From: Lactobacillus crispatus
GTDB taxonomy: Bacteria > Bacillota > Bacilli > Lactobacillales > Lactobacillaceae
Assembly: GCF_018987235.1 (NCBI RefSeq)
Contig: NZ_CP072197.1
Coordinates: forward strand, 558,001 to 622,000
Length of the DNA: 64,000 nt
Reading direction: 5' to 3'
Positions 24,853-33,057 of the stretch are shown piece by piece. A model generated the notes under the pieces. The model ran no database searches. It worked only from the letters and a program-made list of their open reading frames with translations, and was not told where the DNA came from. The position numbers were made by a program, and so were the translations under genes. Numbering within the stretch: the first letter of the stretch is position 1; each line of letters opens with the position of its first letter.

Positions 24853-25173
24853 ATGGAAAAGATTAAAGAATTAACTGAAGATCAATTAAAGGAAATTACT
24901 AAAGAAGGACGTACTGTGCTTGAATTCTCAGCTGATTGGTGCCCAGACTGCAAGTTTCTTGCTCCATTTATGCCTGAAATTGAAAAAGATTTTTCTGATG
25001 CAAAATTCTACGAAATTGACCGCGACGGTTCAATTGACATAGCAAAAAAATTAATGATTATGGGAATTCCTTCATTTGTTGTCTACCAAGATGGCAAAGA
25101 AATTGGTAGACTAGTAAATAAGGACCGTAAAACTAAAGATGAAGTGGAAAACTTTTTACGATCACTTGACTAA
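24853..25173 (+). CDS. ytpP: Thioredoxin-like protein (YtpP type)
   Basis: This 106-residue thioredoxin-fold protein has the redox pair in SADWCPDCKFL, a WCPDC variant of WCGPC, and the cis-proline loop MGIPSFVVYQDGKEIGR. No signal peptide, so it is cytosolic. It lies 19 bases before ytpR; the ytpP-ytpR pair is conserved in Bacillus, supporting the names. Likely a thiol-disulfide reductase in redox homeostasis; partner unknown. Confidence 0.85.
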   Translation: MEKIKELTEDQLKEITKEGRTVLEFSADWCPDCKFLAPFMPEIEKDFSDAKFYEIDRDGSIDIAKKLMIMGIPSFVVYQDGKEIGRLVNKDRKTKDEVENFLRSLD

Positions 25174-25192
25174 TAGAGGAGAATAAAAAAGC

Positions 25193-25840
25193 ATGATTAC
25201 TAGTACTAATAAAGAAGCTTATCCTAACACTTTGATCGTTATCTTAGGTCACGATGAAGGCCGTAGCTCATTTGAGGAAAAAGAAGACGTTACTCGCGTA
25301 ACTAACGATGAAGGCAAGACCATTGGTTACAACTTCTTCAACGTTGATAAGTTAGTTGACTTTGATAAGTTACCAAATGGTCCAGTTAAGTTGTCAGACG
25401 ATGAGCTTGTTGCACTGAACAAGAAGCTTGATGAAGTTGGTTTTACTGACAAGTTAGCATATGGCAAGCCAACTTTAGTTTATGGCTACGTTAAGACTTG
25501 TGAACCACACCCTGATTCAGATCACTTGCACGTAACTACTGTTGAGGTTGCTGATGGTGAAGAACACCAAATCGTTTGTGGTGCACCAAATATCGCTCAA
25601 GGTCAAAAAGTAGTTGTTGCACTTCCAGGTACTTTAATGCCAAATGGTGCACAAATTTGGCCAGGTGAATTGCGCGGTGTTGATTCATACGGCATGATTT
25701 GTTCAGCTCGTGAATTAGGTTTGCCACACGCACCACAAAAGCGCGGGATCATGGTTGTTCCTGATAGCTTCGAAGTTGGTGCAGAATTTGAACCAACTAA
25801 GTGTGATGAACTGATCGCTAGTGGTGAAATTACTTTATAA
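25193..25840 (+). CDS. ytpR: YtpR-family protein with tRNA-binding (EMAP/OB) domain
   Basis: A 215-residue protein. The N-terminal 95 residues are the YtpR-specific part (NTLIVILGHDEG, DEGKTIGYNFFNV). Residues about 105-205 are the tRNA-binding OB-fold also found in the beta subunit of phenylalanyl-tRNA synthetase: VKTCEPHPDSDHLHVTTVEV, IVCGAPNI, VALPGTLMPNG, SYGMICSARELGL. It may bind tRNA or act as a chaperone; function not established. AGAGGAGAA precedes the start. A terminator follows. Confidence 0.9.
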   Translation: MITSTNKEAYPNTLIVILGHDEGRSSFEEKEDVTRVTNDEGKTIGYNFFNVDKLVDFDKLPNGPVKLSDDELVALNKKLDEVGFTDKLAYGKPTLVYGYVKTCEPHPDSDHLHVTTVEVADGEEHQIVCGAPNIAQGQKVVVALPGTLMPNGAQIWPGELRGVDSYGMICSARELGLPHAPQKRGIMVVPDSFEVGAEFEPTKCDELIASGEITL

Positions 25841-25859
25841 TTTGAATAAAGCAAAAATA

Positions 25860-25906
25860 AAAAGTTGACCAGTTGGTGCAAAAAAGCTAATTGATCAACT
25901 TTTTTA
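25860..25906 (+). terminator. Terminator after ytpR
   Basis: AAAAGTTGACCAGTT pairs imperfectly with AATTGATCAACTTTT, then a T-run (TTTTTTATTTT). Confidence 0.8.
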
Positions 25907-25938
25907 TTTTGTCTAAGAAAAGCCACCAGTTTCACCTT

Positions 25939-26070
25939 TTAAGGAGCTAGTGAACCGATTTTGTGGGAAATAGTTTTACCCGTAAGATCTTTAATGATCA
26001 AATGATCGACAGTATTAACATAATTGTCGTTTTCATCATAGATTTCTTTTGATTTTAAAAATTTTAGCAT
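25939..26070 (-). CDS. Possible 43-residue small protein, unrecognised
   Basis: An ATG at 26070 on the - strand opens a frame MLKFLKSKEIYDENDNYVNT that ends at 25939 with LTGKTISHKIGSLAP. The composition looks protein-like (charged start, beta-like middle), but no ribosome site precedes the ATG. It may be the remnant of a longer gene lost between ytpR and murC. Low confidence. Confidence 0.25.
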   Translation of the reverse strand: MLKFLKSKEIYDENDNYVNTVDHLIIKDLTGKTISHKIGSLAP

Positions 26071-26127
26071 AAGAAAAATGGTAAAATAGTTAACGAATAA
26101 AAACGTTAAAAATTCGAGGGTAAATAA

Positions 26128-27441
26128 ATGTTAGACAAGAATAAGCAAATTTGGTTCATTGGTATTAAGGGTACAGGTATGGCATCCCTTGCCTTGCTTT
26201 TACATGACTTAGGCTATGATGTAGCAGGTAGTGACATTGAAAAATATACCTTTACGCAAGTGCCACTTGAAAATGTGGGCATTGATGTTAAAAACTTTAA
26301 CCCGGATAACATCAAGAGCAATGATGAACAAGTAATTGTTAAAGGGAATGCTTTTAAAGAAGACAATCCAGAAGTTAAAGCTTGCCTTGAAAAGGGTGTT
26401 AAGTGGCAATCATATCCAGATACTGTTGAAGAAATTGTGCAAATGCATACTTCAATTGGTATTTCAGGCACTCACGGCAAGACCTCAACTACCAGTCTTT
26501 TATCACACGTCTTAGGTGAAGTTGCCCCAACTTCATACTTAATCGGTGATGGTCGCGGCAAGGGCGTGGCAAATTCACGTTTCTTTGTTTATGAAGCTGA
26601 TGAATATCGTCGTCACTTTTTGGCATATCACCCAGATTACCAAATCATGACTAACATTGACTTTGACCACCCAGATTACTTCAAGGATCAAGCCGATTAC
26701 ACTAGTGCTTTTCAATCAGCAGCTGATCAAACTAAGAAGGCGCTCTTTGTTTGGGGTGACGACAAACGTTTGCAAAGTTTGAAGACTGACATTCCTAAGT
26801 ACACTTATGGCTTCAAGGATACCGATGACTTTCAAGCTGTTGACATTAAGAAGTCCACTACTGGTTCTAAGTTCCATGTTTTAGCACATGGTAAAGATTT
26901 AGGTGAATTTGAAATTCACTTATTTGGTGATCACAGCATCTTGAACTCAACTGCTGTTATTGCGGTTGCTTACACTGAAAAAGTGCCGATGGATGACATT
27001 CGTGAAGGGATGTTGACCTTTAAGGGTGCTAAGCGGAGATTTAGTGAAAAATACTTTGGCGATATTGCTGTTATCGATGATTATGCTCACCACCCAACCG
27101 AAATGCGAGCAACTATTCAAGCTGCTCGTCAAAAGTTCCCAGATAAAAAGTTAGTCGTAGTCTTCCAACCACATACTTTCTCAAGAACCAAGAAGTATCA
27201 AAAAGACTTCGAAGAAATTTTGCGCGATGTAGATAAAGCATACGTTACTCCAATTTATGCTTCAGCTCGTGAAGCTAACGGTGATATTTCAAGCGAAGAC
27301 TTAGTTAAGAATATTCCTGGCTCAGAAGTAATTGACTTAGACAATATTGCTGACTTGACTAAGAATAAGAATTCAGTCATTGTCTTTATGGGTGCCGGCG
27401 ATATTCCTAAGTATGAAGATGCTTTTGAAAAGTTGCTTTAA
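26128..27441 (+). CDS. murC: UDP-N-acetylmuramate--L-alanine ligase
   Basis: MurC adds L-alanine to UDP-MurNAc, the first amino acid of the peptidoglycan stem. The 437 residues carry the N-terminal nucleotide-binding IGIKGTGMASLALLL, the ATP loop SGTHGKTSTTSLL near residue 113, the ligase blocks FVYEADEYRRHF and TNIDFDHPDYF, DDYAHHPTEM and the C-terminal FQPHTFSRTK. GAGGG precedes the start, and a GGTAAAATAG -10 box lies about 40 bases upstream. Single-gene unit with terminator. Confidence 0.96.
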   Translation: MLDKNKQIWFIGIKGTGMASLALLLHDLGYDVAGSDIEKYTFTQVPLENVGIDVKNFNPDNIKSNDEQVIVKGNAFKEDNPEVKACLEKGVKWQSYPDTVEEIVQMHTSIGISGTHGKTSTTSLLSHVLGEVAPTSYLIGDGRGKGVANSRFFVYEADEYRRHFLAYHPDYQIMTNIDFDHPDYFKDQADYTSAFQSAADQTKKALFVWGDDKRLQSLKTDIPKYTYGFKDTDDFQAVDIKKSTTGSKFHVLAHGKDLGEFEIHLFGDHSILNSTAVIAVAYTEKVPMDDIREGMLTFKGAKRRFSEKYFGDIAVIDDYAHHPTEMRATIQAARQKFPDKKLVVVFQPHTFSRTKKYQKDFEEILRDVDKAYVTPIYASAREANGDISSEDLVKNIPGSEVIDLDNIADLTKNKNSVIVFMGAGDIPKYEDAFEKLL

Positions 27442-27460
27442 TTGAAAGATAAGCATGAAA

Positions 27461-27494
27461 AAAACTGTTCTCAATAAGAGAGCAGTTTTTATTT
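27461..27494. terminator. Bidirectional terminator between murC and the MATE gene
   Basis: AAAACTGTTCTC (27461-27472) pairs with GAGAGCAGTTTT (27478-27489) around AATAA (one G-T pair). T-run on + and A-rich left flank for the - strand gene. Confidence 0.88.
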
Positions 27495-27497
27495 TGG

Positions 27498-28832
27498 CTA
27501 ATCTTTGATTTTATCCTTGAGATCCAGGCTCTTTTCATAAATAAAGTAACCGATGATGCAGGTGATGATATCACTGGCTGCTTGAGCCCAAACGATACCG
27601 TGGTAGCCAAATGTGACTTTTAGAATTTCTAATGCGATAAAGTAGACAACGCCTTGACGAGTAATTGCCATGATGAAGGCAGCCCAAGCATTACCAACTG
27701 ATTGGAAGACGGTAGTGTAAACTAAAATGATACCAACGATTGGTGTAGTAATGATGGTCGCAATTAACATGTAACTGCCGGCATTAACGATGTCCGGTTG
27801 ATTCATAAATAAAGCAGTAACTGGACGAGCAAATAAAATTAATAATCCGCCTGAAATTACAGCATAAACAACTTGCACAAGAATATCGAAGTTTAGAATT
27901 TTCTTTAATCGTTTCCAGTTTTTAGCACCATAGTTGTAACCAATTAAAGGTTGTGAACCAAAGGCAAAACCAACGATTACCAAGATAACGATACTGTAAA
28001 TCTTTTGGGTGATTCCCATTGCGGCAACTTTGTTTGCACCGTATAGAGCTAAAGATGAGTTAAGAAGTGCCATACCAAAGCTTTGAGCGAAGTTGGTGAT
28101 TGAACCGGGGATGCCGATTGCTACGATATCTTTGATTGTTTTGCCGCTAATTTTGCTATATTTTAGCTTTAATTTGATGTAGTCAGTTTTGTATAAAACG
28201 TAGTAAATGAGAATAGCATCAGTGACTAGATAACCTGTAACGTTGGCAATCCCAACACCGATTGCACCCATTTTGAAAACAAACAAGAAAATAGGATCAA
28301 GGATGATAGCTAAAATAGTTCCCGTCATTGTAGCAACCATTGCTTGGGTAGCTAAACCTTCTGTTCTGATTAAGTTCTGCGGAATGATTGAGAAGATAAT
28401 TGGCGCAGCACCAATTGATATTACACGATAAAAATCGGCAGCATCTTGATAGGTGGCAGCTTTTGCTCCTAAAAGATGAATGATCGGATTTTCCAAAATT
28501 AGTAAAATGGCTGTTAGTATTAAACCAGTAACAAATCCACCGATCATACAAAAACTGCTTACACGTTTACTTAATTGATAATTTCTTTCACCGAATAGCC
28601 GTGAAATTAGTGAAGATCCACCGAGCCCAAAAATGTCAGAAACAGCGATTAAAAAAGTAAAAAGTGGAGCACCAATCGTAATTCCTGCTACTAGATTTGT
28701 ATCACCCGTTTTGGCAACAAACATCGTGTCTGCCAAGTTGTAGATCATGGTAGTGATCATCCCTAAGACGACCGGTAATGCTAGCTTAAAGTAGACCTTT
28801 TTAATCGGCGCTTTAGCAAATAATTCATCCAT
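27498..28832 (-). CDS. MATE-family multidrug/Na+ efflux transporter
   Basis: This 444-residue membrane protein has about twelve helices in two related halves, as in MATE exporters. Family features are the start KAPIKKVYFKLALPVVLGMI, ADTMFVAKTGDTNLVAGITI, and the second-half IGYNYGAKNW. Substrates are usually cationic drugs exchanged for Na+ or H+; none can be assigned. GGGAGAAAA precedes the start. A terminator hairpin ends only about 18 bases before the start codon, so expression may need its own promoter upstream and read-through, or attenuation. Confidence 0.88.
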   Translation of the reverse strand: MDELFAKAPIKKVYFKLALPVVLGMITTMIYNLADTMFVAKTGDTNLVAGITIGAPLFTFLIAVSDIFGLGGSSLISRLFGERNYQLSKRVSSFCMIGGFVTGLILTAILLILENPIIHLLGAKAATYQDAADFYRVISIGAAPIIFSIIPQNLIRTEGLATQAMVATMTGTILAIILDPIFLFVFKMGAIGVGIANVTGYLVTDAILIYYVLYKTDYIKLKLKYSKISGKTIKDIVAIGIPGSITNFAQSFGMALLNSSLALYGANKVAAMGITQKIYSIVILVIVGFAFGSQPLIGYNYGAKNWKRLKKILNFDILVQVVYAVISGGLLILFARPVTALFMNQPDIVNAGSYMLIATIITTPIVGIILVYTTVFQSVGNAWAAFIMAITRQGVVYFIALEILKVTFGYHGIVWAQAASDIITCIIGYFIYEKSLDLKDKIKD

Positions 28833-28850
28833 AAATTTTCTCCCACATTG

Positions 28851-28906
28851 AAAAAAGCGACCTAGAAAGATACTTTGAGGTAAACCTCACTATTCTAGGT
28901 CGCTAC
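28851..28906 (-). terminator. Terminator-like hairpin between the SLAP gene and the MATE gene
   Basis: On the - strand AGCGACCTAGAA (28904-28893) pairs with TTCTAGGTCGCT (28866-28855), and six T follow. A small inner hairpin (TGAGGTTTACCTCA) sits in the loop. Placed after the SLAP gene stop at 28940 and just before the MATE start, it can terminate the first and may attenuate the second. Confidence 0.8.
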
Positions 28907-28939
28907 GTTATATCATTTATTTAATTTTAGCATATTGTG

Positions 28940-29917
28940 TTAATTTGCGAGGTGATTATCTAAATTAAAGTTACCTTGAAATTCATCAGTAGTGCTTTCT
29001 TGATCCATACCATATTCGGCATCGTCGCCCCAGTAAATGTATTGTGCTTTTTTACCTTTGGTGCCAGCAATTCTGAAGTAAAGGCCAGCTTCATCACCTT
29101 CACCAGTGGTCTTGGTGGCATCTACCTTAACTTTTTGACCAATCTTGAGCAACTTGCTGGTTGACTTAAGCTTATTATTTAAAACGTGGATCTTGTTTAA
29201 AATAGTGGCGGTAGTAGTACCAGAAGCTTGGTAAAGGGTGTTGCCGTTGACAAAGCCAACATTTGAAGCATAGATATAAGCGCCATTACCTAAGGCGTAG
29301 AATGGCTTGCCCTTGATAGTGGTTGTGTTCAAACTTCTCTTTTTAGACCCGCTAAGATTTGAGAAGTAGTAAAATACGTCATTCTTAGTTGTGGCGTGGG
29401 TTTTAGCTGGTGTTTTAACTAACATATATTTAGGGATGAGTGACAAACCATTGAAAGTAGTGCGGTGACCGTTTTTATCATAAATGCGAGAGTTGGAACT
29501 CAAGATTAAAACATTTTGTCCATCCATTGAGCTAACATTCAAAGATTTGATGTAGCGTTTTTTACCGATGTTAACGTAAGAAGCGGTAGTGTAGTGGTAG
29601 TTCTTAGAAGTTTTTGCATCTACTTTTTTACCTTGGATCAGGATAGGCTTGCCATAATATTTAAAACTTGAGCCTGATTTAATCGTTGAAGCAACAGTCA
29701 TCTTCTTGCCATTGACTTTTTTGGTAGTGGTAGTGGCATTGCCTTTGCTGTTGAAGACTTGAACTGTGCCGTTAAAGGATTTCTTGAGAGTAACTTTACC
29801 TTTTTGTGATTGCGTAGCTGCTTGAACTGTGTGAACAGGTTGATTGATAATAGCAGTTGCTGGTGCAACACTGATTAATAAAGCTGCTGCGATAGTTGCT
29901 AATTTTTTAGTAGTCAT
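28940..29917 (-). CDS. Secreted SLAP-domain (S-layer-type) protein
   Basis: 325 residues with a signal peptide (KKLATIAAALLISVAPATA, probable cleavage after VQAATQ). Three SLAP-like repeats each have a conserved core: VQVFNSKGN near 55, SRIYDKNGHRTTFNG near 145, and a third after GTTTATILNKIHVLNNK. Each is followed by a K-G-x-x-Y-Y/F-x-x-G-rich strand. The C-terminus YIYWGDDAEYGMDQ is nearly repeated in the paralogue at 61508-62689 (YVSWGDYSEYGFED), so the two share an architecture. Cell-wall location is inferred. AAAGGAGACAAA is the ribosome site. Confidence 0.8.
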   Translation of the reverse strand: MTTKKLATIAAALLISVAPATAIINQPVHTVQAATQSQKGKVTLKKSFNGTVQVFNSKGNATTTTKKVNGKKMTVASTIKSGSSFKYYGKPILIQGKKVDAKTSKNYHYTTASYVNIGKKRYIKSLNVSSMDGQNVLILSSNSRIYDKNGHRTTFNGLSLIPKYMLVKTPAKTHATTKNDVFYYFSNLSGSKKRSLNTTTIKGKPFYALGNGAYIYASNVGFVNGNTLYQASGTTTATILNKIHVLNNKLKSTSKLLKIGQKVKVDATKTTGEGDEAGLYFRIAGTKGKKAQYIYWGDDAEYGMDQESTTDEFQGNFNLDNHLAN

Positions 29918-29972
29918 ATTTTGTCTCCTTTGTAATAATCCCTTAAGTTGATTTTAGCACTTATGAGACTAT

Positions 29973-30011
29973 AAAAATAACCTCGAAACTCAAACGTTTT
30001 CGGGGTTATTT
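29973..30011 (-). terminator. Terminator after the M1 peptidase gene
   Basis: AAATAACCCCGAAAA on the - strand pairs with TTTCGAGGTTATTTT with a G-T pair, then T residues. Confidence 0.8.
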
Positions 30012-30015
30012 GATT

Positions 30016-31530
30016 TTATTCACTTAAGTACTTAGGATCAATAAATTTATTGATCACATTGTTAACCTTCTTTGAATTATCGTACTTGCGGATAATGTTC
30101 AAGAAGTCTTGTGCAGTTGCTTGCTTCAAGTAGTAAGTTTGGTAGTAATCGTGTAAAGCATCAAAAAACTTATTTTCACCCATGGCTACTTTTAAAACAG
30201 CAGGGAAGTCCATCCCAAGTTCGTAAGCCATGTCTTTAGTGTTAACGCCCTTTGGTGGATTATTAACAGGGTAGTTGATGTAGTTGGTCTTTTGATTCTT
30301 ATTAATGAATTGGTTAGCATTTTCTTTTAAGATCTTGTTAGCACGCTTGACGTTCTTACGAGTGTAGAACTTACTGTGCATCAGTTTAGCACAGTAGGAC
30401 TTGCTCTTAGTGTAGGTCAAATCGTAAACGCCATTTTCAAGGAGGTTGGTAAGACTTTCGTCAAGCCAAGGTTCCATGTATTCGTCGCTGCCGACAGTGC
30501 CGTAGAACCATTGGTGACCAACTTCGTGAGAAACATCTTCAGTTAATTCATTATATCTATCAAGTGGGTGCTTCTTTTGTAAAAAGCCGCTGGCATCGAT
30601 CATGATCAAGCCAGGATATTCCATCCCACCGGTATCTTTGCCAAGCAAGCCTTCAGTAATATCGATTTCTTTGTAAGGATATTTGCCGATCTTTTTGGTA
30701 AAAATGTGAAAACTGTCTTGGGCAGTCATCAAAGCAAGCTTGTTGTATTGCTTGCTGTTTTTGCTTGCAAGGTAGTAGTCGTTGATTCTTACGCCGTTTG
30801 CATAAGCGTGGTCAACCTTGAACTTGTTGGAAGTAGCGATTGCGAACTCACGCATGTTGTTGGCGGTAATTGTAGTTTTGCCATTTTTGGTTGTGCTTTG
30901 ACCAGAAGCGGCAACTTTGTAGCTCTTTGGTGCGAAGAAGCTAACGTGGAAATTGCTTACAGCACTATTGCGGTTTTCACCAGCATCGTAGTATGGGTGA
31001 TAATTCCACTTACCGTTGCGATAATCGCTTAAGTATGGGAAACAGAATGACAGGTGATAAACCTTACCGCCGTTGATATTTTGGTAGTCAAAACGATCTT
31101 GTCTCTTAGGCACGCCGGTAACTACGTTAACAGTTAAATCAGTAGATTCACCTGTATTTAGACTTTTGTTAACAAATAAATTGCTCTTGTCTTTACTGGT
31201 AGTGTAAGAAAGCTTTTGACCATCTGATGAAATGCTTTTAACTGAAGTTGTCGCATTTCTTGTAGCCTTAAAATGCTTGTGGTCGTATTTCAACACGCCG
31301 CTAGCAATATTTCTAACCAATAAATTTTTAACAGGTTCATTGCCGTTATTAACAACGTGCATGGTAACTTTTTCTGTTAATTGATTCTTGCAAGTGTTCA
31401 ACTTCACGGTCATGTTGTAATTTGTTGCCTTGATCGTAGGATCAGCCGCAGCTTGAACTTTTGAGTTGAAGTTAAATAATGCCGCAATGGTTACTGCACT
31501 CGACAATAAAAGTGTTGTTCTTCTTTTAAT
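30016..31530 (-). CDS. Secreted M1-family zinc metallopeptidase
   Basis: About 504 residues, probably exported: reading from ATT 31530 gives IKRRTTLLLSSAVTIAALFN then a cleavable VQAAAD site. The zinc motif HEVGHQWFYG (HExxH) is followed after 18 residues by the third ligand in DESLTN, the gluzincin M1 pattern. GGMEYPGLI replaces the usual GAMEN. No ATG is near the signal start. GGAGGG ends 6 bases before the ATT at 31530, so either a rare ATT start is used or the ATG was mutated. A TTG at 31506 would remove the basic n-region of the signal. Substrate unknown; peptide cleavage at the surface is likely. Confidence 0.8.
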   Translation of the reverse strand: MKRRTTLLLSSAVTIAALFNFNSKVQAAADPTIKATNYNMTVKLNTCKNQLTEKVTMHVVNNGNEPVKNLLVRNIASGVLKYDHKHFKATRNATTSVKSISSDGQKLSYTTSKDKSNLFVNKSLNTGESTDLTVNVVTGVPKRQDRFDYQNINGGKVYHLSFCFPYLSDYRNGKWNYHPYYDAGENRNSAVSNFHVSFFAPKSYKVAASGQSTTKNGKTTITANNMREFAIATSNKFKVDHAYANGVRINDYYLASKNSKQYNKLALMTAQDSFHIFTKKIGKYPYKEIDITEGLLGKDTGGMEYPGLIMIDASGFLQKKHPLDRYNELTEDVSHEVGHQWFYGTVGSDEYMEPWLDESLTNLLENGVYDLTYTKSKSYCAKLMHSKFYTRKNVKRANKILKENANQFINKNQKTNYINYPVNNPPKGVNTKDMAYELGMDFPAVLKVAMGENKFFDALHDYYQTYYLKQATAQDFLNIIRKYDNSKKVNNVINKFIDPKYLSE

Positions 31531-31609
31531 AATTTTCCCTCCAAGAAAAATTTACTCTAATTATTGGAAATTATCGGCATAAAGTAAATCTATTTTTTGA
31601 TGATAGGAT

Positions 31610-32574
31610 ACGCGTGGTGCTAGTTAAATCGTTCTAGACAATAAGCCAAATTATAAGCTAAAATTGCAATTTCCAACCGGCTTTGAAAGCCTATCAGACT
31701 ACGTGCTCGATTGTTCTCGGCATTGTAATAGGTCAGAAGCGAAAAGTCGCTTTCAATTGTTCTGCGAATAGCCATCAATTGATGATCATTGTGCTTTTTA
31801 GCTCCTGTCATATTTTTACGATATGGTGTCCAAAGTTCATAACCCATTTGTTTTAGCTGTTGATGCAGTTCTTTGCCTAAATAGCCTTCGTCGCCAAGAA
31901 GATAGTAATTAGATGGATGTGCATTTTCCATCAGTTCAACTGTCTCCTTGGCATCATGAACTGATGCTTTTGTTACGACATAATCAAGAATGTAACCGTC
32001 ATCGCTAACAATGGCATGAACTTTGAAACCATAGAAGTAAATTTTCTTGGTGGCCTTATAACCAATGTTGGCATAACCGCGAAAAATTTTAGCACGATAG
32101 TTGCGAATTGGTTGGCAAACAGGTACCGGAAAGCTGTCAATGATCAAGAAATGTCCATTCAGGTCAACCTTTTTATTCATTTCTTGCCGTATCTGATAAA
32201 TCAATTGCAATAGCTGACGTGAACGCCGATTAAAACGTGAGTGTGATAAACAATTGAAACATTCACAGAATCTTCTTTGTGATTCAATTCCTGTCTTAGC
32301 TTGCCAGATAAGTAAAGCCAAAATCAGACTGTCCGTAGTTTTAATTTGATCAATATTTCGCCGATGAGTAAACTCAGCCGGTGCATACAAACGATACCAG
32401 TGCCGACAAATTATCACTAAATCTTTAAAACTAACTTGTAAATGGTGGCTAAAACGCTTAAGCTTAAGGCAGTTCAATCAGATCAGACTCTTTTCTATTA
32501 TTACTATTTACAAGTCGAGTCTAACAAGATTGGACTTTTTTATTAACTAAAACGATTTAACTAGCACCACGCGT
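31610..32574 (-). mobile_element. IS982-family insertion sequence, complete copy 1
   Basis: 965 bp bounded by perfect inverted ends ACGCGTGGTGCTAGTTAAAT (left) and its complement (right). The encoded transposase is identical in amino acids to copy 2 at 45034-45998, in the opposite orientation. No target duplication is visible at this copy. Confidence 0.92.
31620..32477 (-). CDS. IS982-family transposase (copy 1)
   Basis: 285 residues. The N-terminal helical DNA-binding part holds TGIESQRRFCECFNCLSHSRFNRRSR, a pattern typical of IS982. The DDE core begins at FLIIDSFPVPVCQPIRN (first Asp), followed by RAKIFRGYANIGYKATKKIYFYGFKVH, LGDEGYLGKE (second Asp) and RRTIESDFS (Glu). The frame is open and the amino-acid sequence is the same as copy 2, so both could be active. 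Confidence 0.93.
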   Translation of the reverse strand: MNCLKLKRFSHHLQVSFKDLVIICRHWYRLYAPAEFTHRRNIDQIKTTDSLILALLIWQAKTGIESQRRFCECFNCLSHSRFNRRSRQLLQLIYQIRQEMNKKVDLNGHFLIIDSFPVPVCQPIRNYRAKIFRGYANIGYKATKKIYFYGFKVHAIVSDDGYILDYVVTKASVHDAKETVELMENAHPSNYYLLGDEGYLGKELHQQLKQMGYELWTPYRKNMTGAKKHNDHQLMAIRRTIESDFSLLTYYNAENNRARSLIGFQSRLEIAILAYNLAYCLERFN

Positions 32575-32664
32575 AATTGAAACAATATTTTAAATAGTTT
32601 ATTATTGTTGATTGACAATAATGAACTATTTCCTTTTTCTAGGATATATTTTTGAGATGGCCCA

Positions 32665-33057
32665 ATGGGTTCAGACTCTTTGAATCACACTCATCACAAT
32701 ACCTCGAATACTACGTCAAATACGACTAAGCGCAATGGTTCTAACACCCAACAAAGTAGTAGCACTACAAGTAATAGATCAAGCACTAACAGTAGTTCTA
32801 AGCAAAGTAACTCAAATAGCACTTCAGGCACTACTAATAGCAGCTCAACTACAAATAAATCAACTTCAGGTAACTCAACTACTGATAAAGAGGATTCAAG
32901 TAAGTCAGATACAAGCAAGAAAGATTCAAGTAAAAAGAATCAATCTAAGCCTGATTCAAAGACTCAGTCATCTAAGTCGACTGACAGTAAAAGCTCCATA
33001 AAAGTGGAGCTTTTTTTCTACCCAAAGTCAAGTATTATCAATGATTTAAGAAAATAA
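32665..33057 (+). pseudogene. Ser/Thr/Asn-rich low-complexity fragment, probably of a surface protein
   Basis: 130 codons, over half Ser, Thr, Asn, Lys or Gln (for example SSTNSSSKQSNSNSTSGTTN), ending KSDTSKKDSSKKNQSKPDSK. This resembles the linker of a cell-wall or secreted protein. The frame is blocked by a TGA at 32653, no signal peptide precedes it, and the coding frame reads through a clear terminator hairpin (32993-33016) before stopping next to IS110. Most likely a truncated gene between two insertion sequences. Product not recognised. Confidence 0.4.
32990..33017 (+). terminator. Terminator inside the end of the Ser-rich frame
   Basis: AAAGCTCC and GGAGCTTT pair around an 8-base loop, then TTTTTT. 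Its presence within the frame suggests the original stop codon lay just upstream and was lost. Confidence 0.75.

Noticed and set aside
32735-33001. Alternative + frame of 88 codons over the Ser-rich region
   Set aside because: It is an out-of-frame reading of a repetitive Ser/Thr/Asn codon pattern, giving Leu/Val/Gln repeats without sense.
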